Shown here: in pieces, positions 54,187 through 64,000 of the stretch
Numbering within the stretch: position 1 is the first letter of the stretch
Layout of the letters: each line of letters starts with the position of its first letter
From: Tupaia tana
Lineage: Eukaryota; Chordata; Mammalia; Scandentia; Tupaiidae
Assembly (NCBI GenBank): GCA_026018925.1
Contig: JAKSZU010000007.1
Location: 100,856,860-100,920,859, forward strand
Direction: 5' to 3'
DNA length: 64,000 nt
Program-made: the position numbers and the translations under genes
Notes under the pieces: generated by a model
The model's database searches: none
Told to the model about the DNA's origin: nothing
Seen by the model: the letters and a program-made list of their open reading frames with translations, nothing else

Positions 54187-54251
54187 TCCCTTTTTGGCCA
54201 AATTAAAATAAATAAATGAATGGATACAGTTAAATAAAATAATTTTTAAGA
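54000..54251 (+). mobile_element. SINE-C copy with (CT)n(CA)n expansion, third of the cluster
   Basis: Head GGGGCCAGCAGGTGGAGTGG. The normal CTCTCTCTGTC segment is expanded to CT repeats and then CA repeats (about 54104-54184), followed by GGCCAAATTAAAATAAATAA. The right flank is AAATCGATTGAGG. Confidence 0.92.
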
Positions 54252-54261
54252 AATCGATTGA

Positions 54262-54493
54262 GGCCAGCTGGTAGCATAGTGGTTATGGCAGCTGGATCCC
54301 ACATGGCCAACTGCACTATTCAAGTCCTGCAGCTAATGGTTTGAAAAACACACCAGGCACATGCGTGCCTAAAATACAGAGAGGAGAATGGAGAAGGGAT
54401 TGTGGCACCCTGAAGGGTGATTTCTTACTTTCCTTCGCTTTCTCATTCTCTGTGTCTCTCCAGTGAGCACATGTGCCCTATACCAAATTAATA

Positions 54494-54495
<2 letters not shown>
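54262..54495 (+). mobile_element. SINE-B copy, fourth of the cluster, with (TA)n tail
   Basis: GGCCAGCTGGTAGCATAGTG, ACAGAGAGGAGAATGGAGAA and TGCCCTATACCAAATTAATA, then a TA repeat to about 54527. Confidence 0.88.

Positions 54496-54527
<32 letters not shown>
54493..54527 (+). repeat. (TA)n microsatellite
   Basis: TA repeat with one ACAT interruption. Confidence 0.95.
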
Positions 54528-54704
54528 AGAATTAACAAGATTCATAAAATTCCTGAAAAGGTTTTAAAAAATCATACTGTTATCTCAAAGGATGCAGAAA
54601 AGCCCTTAGATAAAATTCAATATCCACTTATGATAAAAATTCTCTATATAGTAATAAATATTTCCTTAATCTTATAAGGAGTAAGCATTAAAAAATAAAC
54701 ATTT

Positions 54705-54778
54705 GGGGCCAGCATGTGGTGTGAGGTTAAGGCGCTGGACTCCACAAGGCCGGCTTCGCAGTTCGAGTACGTGAAACA
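54705..54778 (+). mobile_element. SINE-B/C head fragment
   Basis: GGGGCCAGCATGTGGTGTGA and CGCAGTTCGAGTACGTGAAA. Only the tRNA-like part is left. Confidence 0.7.
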
Positions 54779-54874
54779 TACAAAGGTGAGCAAAGGATGA
54801 TGTCTTCATCCTTCATAAGTGGGTGACTGTGTATGTAAATAAAGGGACACAGCAGAGTAAACATAAGGACAATT

Positions 54875-55112
54875 AGGGTCACCACGTGGCATGGTGGTTG
54901 CAGTACTGGAACCCACACAGCCAACTCCATGGTCTGAGTCCCAGGTCCAGCAGCTTGAAGAGCAGGCCAGACACATGTGCATGCCCAGATTCTGGAGAAA
55001 ACAGAGGAGAGGGAATTGTATCGTGTTCCCCGAGGGGTAGTTTCCCGCCCTACCGGTCTCTGTTTCTTTGGTGAGCACATGAAAAACCTAAATATAATAA
55101 TAAATATAATTA
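54875..55112 (+). mobile_element. SINE-B copy
   Basis: GGGTCACCACGTGGCATGG, CCCAGGTCCAGCAGCTTGAA and TTTGGTGAGCACATGAAAAA, with an AATAAT-type tail. Confidence 0.75.
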
Positions 55113-55242
55113 AAAAAGCAAAGCAAACAAAAAGGGTAATTGGATATCCACTTGGAAGAAAAATGAAATCAGATCATATCCTACCATACCCTTTTCCTCC
55201 CCAAAAAGAGAAAATTTCAGAAGGATTAAAGACAACATAAGA

Positions 55243-55523
55243 GAGACCAGCAGGTGGCGTAATGGCTATGTTGCTTGACTCCTACATAGTTGACCATGGT
55301 TTGAGTCCTGGACCGGACTCGGTAGCTTAAACTCATGCTGGGCGTGTGTGTGTGTGCGTGCCCAAGATCCCGAGAGGAGAATGGAGCAGAAGGGATTGCG
55401 GTGTGGCCACCCCCCCCGGGGGGTGATTTCTTGCTGTCTGTCTCTCTGTCTCTCTCTGTCTTTCTGGTGAGCGCACGCACCCTATAGCAAAAACCTCTCA
55501 AAAAAAAAAAAAAAAAAAAAAAA
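55243..55523 (+). mobile_element. SINE-A copy
   Basis: AGACCAGCAGGTGGCGTAAT head and CACCCTATAGCAAAAACCTC end plus A23. A small duplication is seen at CTGGACCGGACTCGG. Confidence 0.93.
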
Positions 55524-55764
55524 GGCAAAAGAAAAACATCAACAATGACAAAACAGTATAATAAAATTTTAGGTACACATCCAGACTGCAAAGAACAAAG
55601 GCAAAAGCCGGCGGTAATGAAGCTAAGGCAGTTCATTCCTTTAGTAAATGAGGCGGTGGGGGGCCCGAGGGGCTGAGAGGCCCCGATGAAGGCTGGGCAC
55701 GCCTACAGACCTCTGAGAGACGCTATGAGAAGGGACCGCTGGAGATGGGAGGCCGGATGGCCAC

Positions 55765-56475
55765 GTGTGACACTGTGAAAGTTACTTGGTCTTCTCCCAA
55801 GTCTCCTGGCGTACAGACTCCTAAAATCCCTGGAACCCCGAAGTGACGCTTTCGTGTGCTAACAAGCTGACAGATGGCTGGCTGCTCCTGGGAAGCTTCG
55901 GAACAGCGCCTGGTCCCTGGGTCTATCAGCAGGACTGGAGGGTTGAGCCCCAGTGCCCTGAGAAGGAAGGGTCCCACCCAAGGTAAATGATCACCAGTGG
56001 CCAAAGGTTCAAGCAATCATGCTGATGAAATGAAGCCTCCATAAAAATCCAAAAAGACGGGTTCTAAGAGCTTCTGGGTAGCAGAACCTGTGGGGGTTCC
56101 TGGAAGTTCCCAGCTTCAAGAGCTATTTTCTTCAAGTTCCTCCCCCCAACACAAAGCACCAAGAGAGGGCAGAGCGCATCCAGGCTCCTTCCCACACGAC
56201 TTGCCCCATCCGTTCCGTCATCCAGAAGCTTTGCTAGGAACTGGTGAGTGTAAGAAGCCCCCTGACTTACAGGGCTTACTGTAGCAAATTCACCCAACGT
56301 AAAGAGGAGGTCCTGAGAACCGGGGTGAACAAGCCAGGAGCACCAACTCAACGACCTGCGGAGGGACAGTCTGAGGGACTGAGTCCCCCACCCGTGGATC
56401 GAACGCTTTCTCCAGGTGGTCTGGAGTCGCGAGTGGACTGAATTCACCGAAACCGGTGGTGTCCACTGCGTGCGT
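55765..56475 (+). mobile_element. Fossil retroviral LTR (family name uncertain)
   Basis: GATGAAATGAAGCCTCCATA, AAAATCCAAAAAGACGGGTT, GGGGTTCCTGGAAGTTCC, CTTCCCACACGACTTGCCCC, CGAACGCTTTCTCCAGGTGG and CCGGTGGTGTCCACTG match a widespread mammalian LTR in order. I recall the sequence type but not its name with certainty (ERVL or ERV1). It looks like an ancient inactive solo LTR. Edges approximate. Confidence 0.65.
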
Positions 56476-56479
56476 GCTG

Positions 56480-57590
56480 CGGGGAGGTCCCCCATGCGGG
56501 AGTCACAGATGTGATCTGCGTAGTGAGCACAGAGCACACAGTAATGTAAGAGAAACTGAGTTTTTGGTTTTCTTGGTCAACATGAGAAAAGACAATCAGA
56601 GTAAAAAGCAAACGATAACAATAATAATAATAGAAAAAGGAGTATTCATTAGTTAGATGCAAAAGAACAGGAAAATCTGGGTAAAACAAAACAAATGTAA
56701 AGCCTTGAGGAGAGCAGGGTGGGGCTCAAATCAGACAGCTACAATGCACTCCGTAAGCGAGAGGTGGTCATCCTCAGAAACACAGATGGGGACTGTGCAG
56801 CCGAGAGTGTCGCAGAAAAGAACACAGAAGGAACCTGAGGGTAGGTAGTACCCGCTAGAGTGAAGCCTCACTGAGAGCTACTGAGAATCGGACTCACGTG
56901 GAGTTCAAGTCTCGGGGAGTCCTCCTCTCCCAGGCAGTTCCGCTCTCTTCACAGCCGGGTGAAGCGCCAGCTGAGCACAGGTCTCCTCTTCATCAATGTT
57001 TATATCACTCAGCTGTGACAGGCACCAGGCATGGCACCGTCTCAGCCCCAGCTCAAGAGCACTTTCCTCAGGCTCTCACCCTCTAGCCCCAAAGCATCAT
57101 TTCTACCTCCTATTTACTATGGTGCTTGCACATTCTGTGGGGGAGGAGGAAAAGTAAAGCTGAGCTAAAATCTACACAGTGTGAAGGGGCCGCAGCACCG
57201 GGCTAAGTGAGGGAGCCAGACGAGGGCTGTATCCGTGTGCTTCCCTCTGTAGGACATTTCGGAAGTAACAAAACTAAGGGGACCCTTAAAAAGAACTCAC
57301 TCAATTTTTGTTTACAACTAAAAAATACAAAAAGGACACAGAAATACTTCCACGAAATATTCGAGCTGGGTAGTAACTGAGCTCTGACTGAAATCCAGAG
57401 CCTCCCCTCCTGCCTCATCCCTTTCCACGTGCTCTCCAATTCCTCCACTAGGACCAAGGAGTAAAACTCAATTATAGCTCACCAAGAATAAAAACTAAGT
57501 GACGAACCAACAATGGAAGCCGAGGTCACTCATAAGCAGGCAGTAGATTGTGAGATATCAGATCTGAGGCCTGTGTTTCCGCCCCAGCTA
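56480..57590. other. Unassigned stretch
   Basis: An AAT-rich tract sits near 56612-56634. No repeat family, RNA gene or POU2F1 exon was recognised. Confidence 0.45.
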
Positions 57591-57599
57591 CGCGTCTTT

Positions 57600-57740
57600 T
57601 ACAGTTTTCCTTTACGCTGGTGAAAGCCCACTCAGGGGCCTAAGCCTCCCGGCTAGCTGGGACCCACGCTGCGCACCACCACACCCAGCTTGATCAAGGC
57701 TCAAGCCTGGGCCTCTCTGTGGCCTCAGCCGGAGGAGTAG
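57600..57740 (-). mobile_element. 7SL-derived SINE fragment, antisense
   Basis: GGCCTAAGCCTCCCGGCTAG, CTGGGACCCACGCTGCGCAC and CACCACACCCAGCTTGATC are the reverse of the Alu/B1 phrase around 'gtagctgggattacaggcgt'. Confidence 0.5.
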
Positions 57741-58009
57741 GGGCAGCAGCCAGCATGTACCTGCCACGGGGCAGCCTACCTTCCAAAATTTAGAGGATTC
57801 AAATCAAATTTTATAGCTCATGGGAAATATTCTACACTTAGTAAGGACAACTTTGGCAAAAATTGTCTCTAGAAAACACATCAAAATGTTAATAGTGAAT
57901 ATATTGTTCTGCATTTTTCAAGTTCTCTACCATGAATATTACAATCAGTAATAACTTAAATTTTTGTTCATGTTCACTCTTCTAAAATGGGCTTTCTTTC
58001 ACTTTATTC

Positions 58010-58256
58010 TTTTTAAAGAGGTTTTTGCCTTAGGGTGCATGCACTTGCCAGAGACAGTGAGAGGAACAGTGAGAAATCACCCTCCCCCTGGGGTGGGGGG
58101 CAGGGGAAGGAGGGGAGATGGCCATGCTGCAATCCCTTCACTTCCATTCTCCTTCCGGGATCTTGGGCATGCACTCACATGTGCCCGGCATGATCTGAAT
58201 TGTGGTCAACCATGTGGGAGTTCAGTGACATAACCGCTACGCCACCTGCTGGCTCC
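58010..58256 (-). mobile_element. SINE-A/B intermediate copy
   Basis: GAGGTTTTTGCCTTAGGGTG, TCCGGGATCTTGGGCATGC and GCCACCTGCTGGCTCC. A G-rich expansion (58087-58117) replaces the usual palindrome and the B-box is deleted. Confidence 0.82.
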
Positions 58257-58259
58257 TCA

Positions 58260-58745
58260 ATGTATTCTTAAATGTCATCCTCAAAGAGATGCGTCTCTTG
58301 GAGGAAACGAACTTCTACCGTTTCAATTCTGCCCAGGAAGTGTCCCTACCTTTTTGTAGGGGCAGGACAGTCCTCTCCTTCATCCTAGCCCTGTTGTTAT
58401 TTCCGCATAAACTAGAATGGAGATCTATATTCTACGAACATTAATCTAAAAATGTATTAAGGGAGATGAAACACAACATACCAGGGATGAAACAGAGATC
58501 TGAGCAGAGCGAGGAGGAGAGTTAGAGAAGCTAGAGGAGTCTCTAAATAGGTTTTCTCTGGCTCGGAATCTACTTTCTTTAAGAAGACTTTAAGTGCCAG
58601 CCTAACTGTAAGTAATCTTTCCTATTATAAATTTTAACTCCTATAAAATCTCGGTTTTCTTAGAGTATTTAATCATTACTAAATAACCTTAATATTAGAA
58701 TTTCCAAACAGATTAGCACTTGAAAGCCAGAAATGAAAACTTACA
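58260..58745. other. Intergenic or intron stretch, nothing recognised
   Basis: No element or exon identified. Confidence 0.45.
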
Positions 58746-58748
58746 TAA

Positions 58749-58979
58749 CGTGCCAGCCCCACGGCCTAGTGGTTAAAGGAATCGGCTCTCAGATGCCAGC
58801 TGTCTGCATTTTAGATCTTGGCCCCAGCAGCTTAAAAAACGTGTGGGACATCTGTGAGCATGCCCTAAACCCAACAGAATGGAGAAATGGAGAAGAGATC
58901 GAACCTCATTGGGGGTGTTTTCTCACTCTCTCTGGCAAGCTCACACGCTCTCTGGCAATTAAAAAAAAAAAAAAAAAAC
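58749..58979 (+). mobile_element. SINE-D copy with A tail
   Basis: GTGCCAGCCCCACGGCCTAG, ACCCAACAGAATGGAGAAAT and CACACGCTCTCTGGCAATTA plus A17. Confidence 0.7.
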
Positions 58980-58984
58980 GTAAT

Positions 58985-59400
58985 CTATGTTAGTAACCTC
59001 TCAGGGATCTAGCTCACTTTAAAAAGGGAAAAATCTCTTTTTCAATGTCAGTGGCCCCAGATTCTTTTGCCAAATGTGTGGAAATGGACTTGTGACTCCA
59101 GATCTCAGGCCAAGTCTCGGAGTCGCAAAGATCACAAAATGGAGTTAAATCAGTATAAAGAAGCTGATTGCAGACAAGTGAGTTTTCTGAATCCCTGGAA
59201 AATATTTGTAATTACACCGTTTTCAACAGAACAAAATGGTTCGTTCTGAGTGGAGATCTAAATCCTGAAGGGCAAGGTGTCCTTTTCTGTTCTCAGACTC
59301 CACTTGCATGGCAGGAATATCAGGGCAAGGGAAGCAACACTACATCCCTGTTCTGAAACTACTTTGACCCCAGTGACACTCCCTCTCACTGGCTATTCCA
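58985..59400. other. Unassigned stretch
   Basis: Several short frames only. No element recognised. Confidence 0.45.
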
Positions 59401-59411
59401 ACTGGGGACTT

Positions 59412-59572
59412 GCGGCCAGGAGGTGGCGCAGAGGTGATGTGCTGGACTGACTGACAAGGAAAGGTCACGGATTCAAGTTCCAGGATGGCCCTGAGCATGG
59501 CCTGGGTCCCGGGTGACAGACGAGTGGACGGACGCACATGCCCCCCTTCCATCCTCTGTATTTTTTTTTTTC
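59412..59572 (+). mobile_element. SINE-E copy
   Basis: GGCCAGGAGGTGGCGCAGAG, GGATTCAAGTTCCAGGATGG and GGCCTGGGTCCCGGGTGAC. Confidence 0.5.
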
Positions 59573-59684
59573 ATACATATATATCTACACAATACCGTTT
59601 TATTTTTTCCTTTCTAAAATCCCTTTATGAGAGAAAGATAAGGAGGGGAGGGTAAGAGAAAGAGACAGATGAGTTTTTTTAAAA

Positions 59685-59862
59685 ACTGCCAGAGGGCATA
59701 TGTGCTCATTAGAGAGAGACCAAGAAAGGGGGAGAAAGCCCCCAACAGGGCGTGGTCATGCTGCGATCCCTTCTCCACTTCTCCCACCTGGTCTGGATCT
59801 TAGGCAGGCGGCCCAGGCACCTGGTGTTCTCCAAGCTGCCAGGGCTTCAGATTCAACCTGCA
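59685..59862 (-). mobile_element. SINE-B copy, diverged
   Basis: GCCAGAGGGCATATGTGCTC, GGTCATGCTGCGATCCCTTC and CTTCAGATTCAACCTGCA. The 5' end is lost. Confidence 0.6.
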
Positions 59863-60082
59863 ATGGACTTTTTAAATGGTTAATTCACTTAATAAACCTT
59901 CTCCCACATTTCTTCCTAGGTGGTGAGGGTCGATGAGAGGGAGGGACTTTCAACAGGATCTTCATGCCAAAACCCACCCCTAGCCTCACCTGTTAGATTG
60001 CCGGTTTAATTTGCTGCTTATAATTGGTTATAGCCAAATGCACCTGTTGGAACTGTGTGTGAAAATAACATTTTCTCTTCTT

Positions 60083-60308
60083 CTTTTTTTTTTTTTTGCC
60101 AGGTGGCACGTGTACTCGCTGGAGCGAGGCAGAGAGAGGGAAAGTGAGAAACCATCCCCCGAGAGGAGACAGCCATGCCACAGTCCCTTCTCCTCTCAGG
60201 GTCTTGGGCACTCACATGTGCCCAGCATTACTTTGAAGCTACTGGGTCCGGGACTCAAACCATGGTCGGCCATGTGTGTCGCTGTGTCACCATGCCACCT
60301 GCTGCCCC
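60083..60308 (-). mobile_element. SINE-B copy
   Basis: T15, then CCAGGTGGCACGTGTACTCG, ACTGGGTCCGGGACTCAAAC and a GCCACCTGCTGCCCC end. AACATTTTCTT occurs on both sides as a probable TSD. Confidence 0.85.
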
Positions 60309-60329
60309 AACAACATTTTCTTTCTTTCT

Positions 60330-60562
60330 TTTCAAGTTTCTTTCTTTATGAATGAGAGCGAGCAAGAGAGAGCATGAGGACAAGACCACTCCCAAAGGGG
60401 TCCAGACACTGTGAGCCGCCCCTGGTTCAGCCCGCCCTGGATCATGGGCACAGGCATGCCTGATGTGCTCAGGGAAACCTCTGGGTATGAGTCTGGAATC
60501 CTCCCATGTAGGTCGGCCCCACAGGGCACTGCATTTTACCTGATGTGCTGCCCCCTAGCCTC
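60330..60562 (-). mobile_element. SINE-E copy
   Basis: AATGAGAGCGAGCAAGAGAG, CTGGATCATGGGCACAGGCA and ACCTGATGTGCTGCCCCC. Confidence 0.5.
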
Positions 60563-60564
60563 CA

Positions 60565-61425
60565 AGAATAAAACAATTTCTTGATAAGAGCCTGAGAGAT
60601 TTTGTAACATGGAATTTGTGAATGCTATTTTTCAACCCTCAGTAGCTGCTATATTTCAGATTATACTGCACTAATTTTAAACTATCATGAAAATGATATA
60701 CTATTACTTCAATGAAACCTATGTAATAAATAATAAAAGTACATTGGGTCTAGGTTTTTATTTATCAGTAAATTCAAGGTAGTCAAGGTAAAATTTATGA
60801 GCAAGAGTCTAAATTTCAGACACCCTATAGGAAACGACACTATTAGGTCATTCATTGGGGAAATCACGGAGTAGTTTTCTGTTTTTCTATGCAAAAATGT
60901 GTCATGACTTCCCAGATAATCAGTATCTCAGCCTTGATAAGCTTTATCACCTTGGTAAGCGGCACGAATTCCAAATGAAGTTCATAAAAAGTCAAGCAAA
61001 TATAGAGCACAAATAAGCTAAACAACCTTCTAGGAAAACTTGGCTACTGCTCATTTTCTGGTGTATCTTACAGAGGTGGTTTCTTCCATCCAAGCCACCA
61101 GGAAATGAGAGGAATGTGGGATAATGGAAATTCAGAAAAGAATCACTTATGACAACAAAGATTCTCCACTGCTATAAAAGCAAGCAGTACAGTGAACCAT
61201 CTACACAGGAGTTGGTGTGTCGGCTAAAATGACCCACAGTGAGCTATATACCCTTGCGTCCTAACTCATGGTGTGACGTAACTTCTTAATTCCTGTTTGC
61301 CTCGTAGATGACTGCCCGTCAGTGACGTGTGACAGGGTTTCTGCAAGTAGTCATGCTTGTTGAATGATTAAGTACGCCTGGATTAAAGATGTTATTAAAA
61401 CGGGTTTTTATTAATAACTTCATTT
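60565..61425. other. SINE-free stretch, nothing recognised
   Basis: AT-rich. No exon, repeat family or RNA gene seen. Confidence 0.5.
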
Positions 61426-61429
61426 TCTT

Positions 61430-61683
61430 TCTTTTCTTTTCTTTTCAACTTGCTAGAGGGTGTGTCAGCTCATGGGGATGGGAGAAAATGCGAACGTGAG
61501 AAAGTACCCCTATGGGACGGTCAGGCTGAATCCCTTCTCTTCCATTTCTCCTTTCAGGATTTTTTGGGGATGGACACACACACATGTGCCTGGTGTGTTT
61601 TTTTAAGACACCAGGTCCAGAACTGAAACCACATGGCTGACAATGTGGGATCCAGCTTCCTTAACTACCTTACCAACAGCTGG
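61430..61683 (-). mobile_element. SINE-B copy
   Basis: TCTTTTCTTTTCTTTTCAAC, AGACACCAGGTCCAGAACTG and a CTTACCAACAGCTGGC end. Confidence 0.75.
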
Positions 61684-61698
61684 CTCAACTATATTCTT

Positions 61699-61891
61699 TT
61701 CTTTTGTTTAAAAAAGAATTATTTCATTTAACTTTATTTATTTATTTACTTTTTAAAATTTGACCAGAGAGGGACAGAGTGAGAGAGTGGAAGAGGGAAA
61801 GTGAGAAAGCAAGCCGTGAGACCCGGGACTTGAACCACCGTCGGCCATGTGGGAGTCCAGTGCCCTTAACCACCATGCCACCTGCCAGCCC
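61699..61891 (-). mobile_element. SINE-C copy with TSD
   Basis: AAAGAATTATTTCATTTAAC is the reversed tail; GGACTTGAACCACCGTCGGC and the GCCACCTGCCAGCCC end follow. The TSD CTCAACTATATTCTT is at about 61684-61698 and 61892-61906. Confidence 0.93.
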
Positions 61892-62286
61892 ACTCAACTA
61901 TATTCTTAATTGTAGAAAATGAAGGAATTTTGACCTACCAGCTGTTAAGAATGTCTCTTCCAAATAATTTAAATATTTTACATAAATGGATCAAGGATCA
62001 AGATATGAGCAGGTAAGTCCGTATTCTAACATCCTAACAGCAGGTTAACATTTTTCTTGGCAAAGAAAACTTCACCTTTCACCTTGTCCCATCTCCCTCC
62101 CGCCTCCCAACCTAGCCAGGTGCTCCCTGCTCATGTTTACCTTCCCAGTGAAAGGCAGGTGAATGGTGGAGCTTCCTGCCTTCCTGGGAACGAGAGGCCC
62201 TGAAAGCTGCACCACACCTTACCTTCGTCTATGAGATACCACGCTGCTAGGCTGAGTTAGGCCTCTTGGGTCTTCAAGACAAAATC

Positions 62287-62519
62287 TATTTACTTACTTA
62301 TTTACTTACTTACTTACTTACTTATTTATTTGACCACAGGGTGTGTGCACCTCTCATAGGCATGGCCACAGCCTGTTCTCCATTTCCCTATCATCCTCTT
62401 GAGATTGGGACACGCATGCCCATGTACCCAGTGCTTTCCAAACTGCCCAGTCTGGGTCTTGAACGGCAGGGCTGACTGTGGTATCCTGTTCCTTTAACTA
62501 CGAGGTCATGGCTGGCCCC
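62287..62519 (-). mobile_element. SINE-B relic with (ACTT)n tail
   Basis: A TTAC/TTAT repeat (62289-62331) stands where the A tail would be. ACCACAGGGTGTGTGCACCT and GAGGTCATGGCTGGCCCCC follow. Confidence 0.65.
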
Positions 62520-62682
62520 CAAATCCTTCTTACTTTGTTTATATATCTGGATGAACTGTCTACCCCCAGACTTCTTCATTGCATACTTTTTCTAGTAGCG
62601 GGAGAATATTCCCAACTGCTTCTGTCCTTACCCTCTCTAATGTGCATTATCACATTCACTTCTATTTAAAAACTCATTTATC

Positions 62683-62905
62683 AGGCCAGCAGGTGGCATG
62701 GGAGTTAAGGCACTGGATCCCACATGGCTGGCTGTGTGGTTTGAGTCCTGGACCTGGTGGCTTGGAAATCACGTGTCCGTGTGCGCACGCTCAAAATCTT
62801 CAAATTGGAGAAGGGACTACTGCATAGCCATCCTCCCTGGGGGGTGATTTCTTATTCTCTCTCTCTCTCTCTCTGGTGAACACACATACCCTAGAGCAAA
62901 CACCT
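62683..62905 (+). mobile_element. SINE-B copy
   Basis: GGCCAGCAGGTGGCATGGGA, TTTGAGTCCTGGACCTGGTG, CTCCCTGGGGGGTGATTTC and a CATACCCTAGAGCAAAC end. Confidence 0.88.
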
Positions 62906-62909
62906 ATAA

Positions 62910-63320
62910 AACCAGAACAAACTCATCCTTATCTATCTTTACCTCCTTCGCTTTCCCATTCTTCTGCCTTAAAAAAAGGAATGTTGGGGGACTTTCTTCC
63001 ACTTCAGGCTACTTCACCCAGCAGTGCTCTGAAACCCACTGCCTCTCTTCTCAGGAATCACTCGTTCCTTTCCTACTGGCTCCTCTCCCTTGGATGAAGC
63101 ACACGAACTGCTCCACTGGGGGACCGTCCTGATCCTCTCCCATCCTTCCTTCTCCTCCTTTAACACCATCATCCTCATATCATAATAAAGAGCCAACACT
63201 TACCAAATCGCACGGCCGCTTGCTTCTCGCGGATACATCCACACCAGGAGATGGATTACTAGAGACCGCTCTGAACCACTATGCTTTGCAGCCTCTCCTA
63301 TAGCTTCCATTAAAAGAGCA
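62910..63320. other. Unassigned stretch, pyrimidine-rich
   Basis: No exon or element recognised. Not the missing POU2F1 5' exon. Confidence 0.45.
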
Positions 63321-63325
63321 GTCTC

Positions 63326-63599
63326 GGGGAACCAGCAGTTAGCGTAATGGCTATGTTGCTGGACTCCCACGTAGTCGACTGCGGTTCGCGTCCCGGACCC
63401 GGTGGCTTAAAACTCACGCCAGGCGCGTGTGCGTGCGTGCCCAAGATCCCGAGAGGAGAATGGAGGAGAAGGGATTGCGGCGTGACCATACCCCCTAGGG
63501 GGTGATTTCTCGCTTTCTGTCTCTATGTCTCTCTCTGTCTGTCTGGCGAGCGCAGGCGCCCTATAGCAAAAACCTCTCCAGAAAAAAAAAAAAAAAAAA
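63326..63599 (+). mobile_element. SINE-A' copy with TSD
   Basis: GGGGAACCAGCAGTTAGCG head and GCCCTATAGCAAAAACCTC end plus A tail. The TSD AAAAGAGCAGTCTC is at 63312-63325 and about 63600-63613. Confidence 0.96.
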
Positions 63600-63694
63600 A
63601 AAGAGCAGTCTCACTTCTTCTCCTTCCTCAACCATTCATTTCTCTACCCCAGCAATTTCATTCCCAACCACTTACCAAAAACGTTTCTTTTTAA

Positions 63695-63930
63695 AAATTT
63701 TTCAGAGGGTGTGTGCACTTGCAGAGACAATCAGAAAAGCAGGAAAGCAGCCCTCCGGGGGATTGGTCACACTGCAAGCCCTCTCCTCCACGGCTTCCTC
63801 CTTTTAGGATTTTGGGCACACATGCACACACACCTGGAATGCTTCTCAGGCCTCTGGGTATGGGACTCACACCACACAATCAGCCAGGTGGGACCCAGCT
63901 GCCTTAACCACCATATCACCACTGGTTTAC
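63695..63930 (-). mobile_element. SINE-B copy
   Basis: TTTTTCAGAGGGTGTGTGCA, TAGGATTTTGGGCACACATG and a CACCATATCACCACTGG end. Confidence 0.75.
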
Positions 63931-64000
63931 CTACCACCTTGTAAAAAGTCCCCAGTAACTGTCAATTCCAAGGGACACATTTTAGGCCTCCTACGTTGAC

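Noticed and set aside
5605-63879. Recurring frames of 60-120 residues with motifs such as RDLGHARTRARREFKP and GVISRFLSLCLSLSVWR at dozens of places on both strands
   Set aside because: All fall inside SINE-A/B copies and are chance translations of the SINE body. They are not a gene family.
48760-64000. The N-terminal POU2F1 exon (MNNPSETSK...)
   Set aside because: I searched the minus strand for it and its alternative starts and saw no match. It probably lies beyond the right edge.
1-64000. CRISPR arrays, operons, bacterial-type promoters
   Set aside because: The DNA is mammalian. Regular repeats are microsatellites and SINEs with no spacer structure.

Overview
The window is nuclear DNA from a placental mammal. 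Its only clear protein-coding gene is POU2F1 (Oct-1), on the minus strand. Eleven internal coding exons lie between about 48.76 kb (5' side) and 7.70 kb (3' side). All have GT/AG boundaries, and their phases join without a break into about 480 codons. They run from just after the N-terminal start region (around human residue 20) through the glutamine-rich activation region, the POU-specific domain, the linker and the POU homeodomain, to the start of the Ser/Thr-rich C-terminal region. The promoter, start-codon exon(s), final coding exons and 3' UTR were not found and should lie outside: the 5' end to the right, the 3' end to the left.

Almost everything else is intron filled with retroelements. 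Most are tRNA-derived SINEs that I cannot match to a named family. I sort them into informal groups. SINE-A is young, about 250 bp, starts GGGACCAGCAGTTAGCG and ends CCCTATAGCAAAAACCTC plus an A tail. SINE-A' is a subgroup starting GGGAACC. SINE-B is an older relative starting GGCCAGCAGGTGG. SINE-C is a short form of about 160-180 bp whose tail carries AATAAA motifs and a T run. SINE-D and SINE-E are old and diverged. Many SINE-A copies have clear target-site duplications (TSDs). Two or three fragments look 7SL-derived, one of them apparently dimeric. If correct, this points to Euarchontoglires (rodent, treeshrew or primate relative) and, lacking typical Alu copies, to a non-human lineage. The species stays open.

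Other elements: old antisense L1 fragments (0.57-1.14, 20.4-21.76 and 23.15-24.73 kb), an L1 ORF1-only element resembling HAL1 with nested SINEs (about 29.2-32.4 kb), L2 and MIR relics, one probable hAT/MER fragment, several fossil retroviral LTRs (about 4.7, 18.9, 43.2, 53.0 and 55.8 kb), and a processed pseudogene of ATP6V1E1 (44.4-45.6 kb).

No rRNA gene, functional tRNA gene or CRISPR array was seen. I found no convincing new protein system. The most notable structure is in the SINEs: repeated use of one insertion site (53.5-54.3 kb), a tandem pair sharing three copies of one target site (18.2-18.8 kb), and a close inverted pair in a POU2F1 intron (46.04-46.64 kb).
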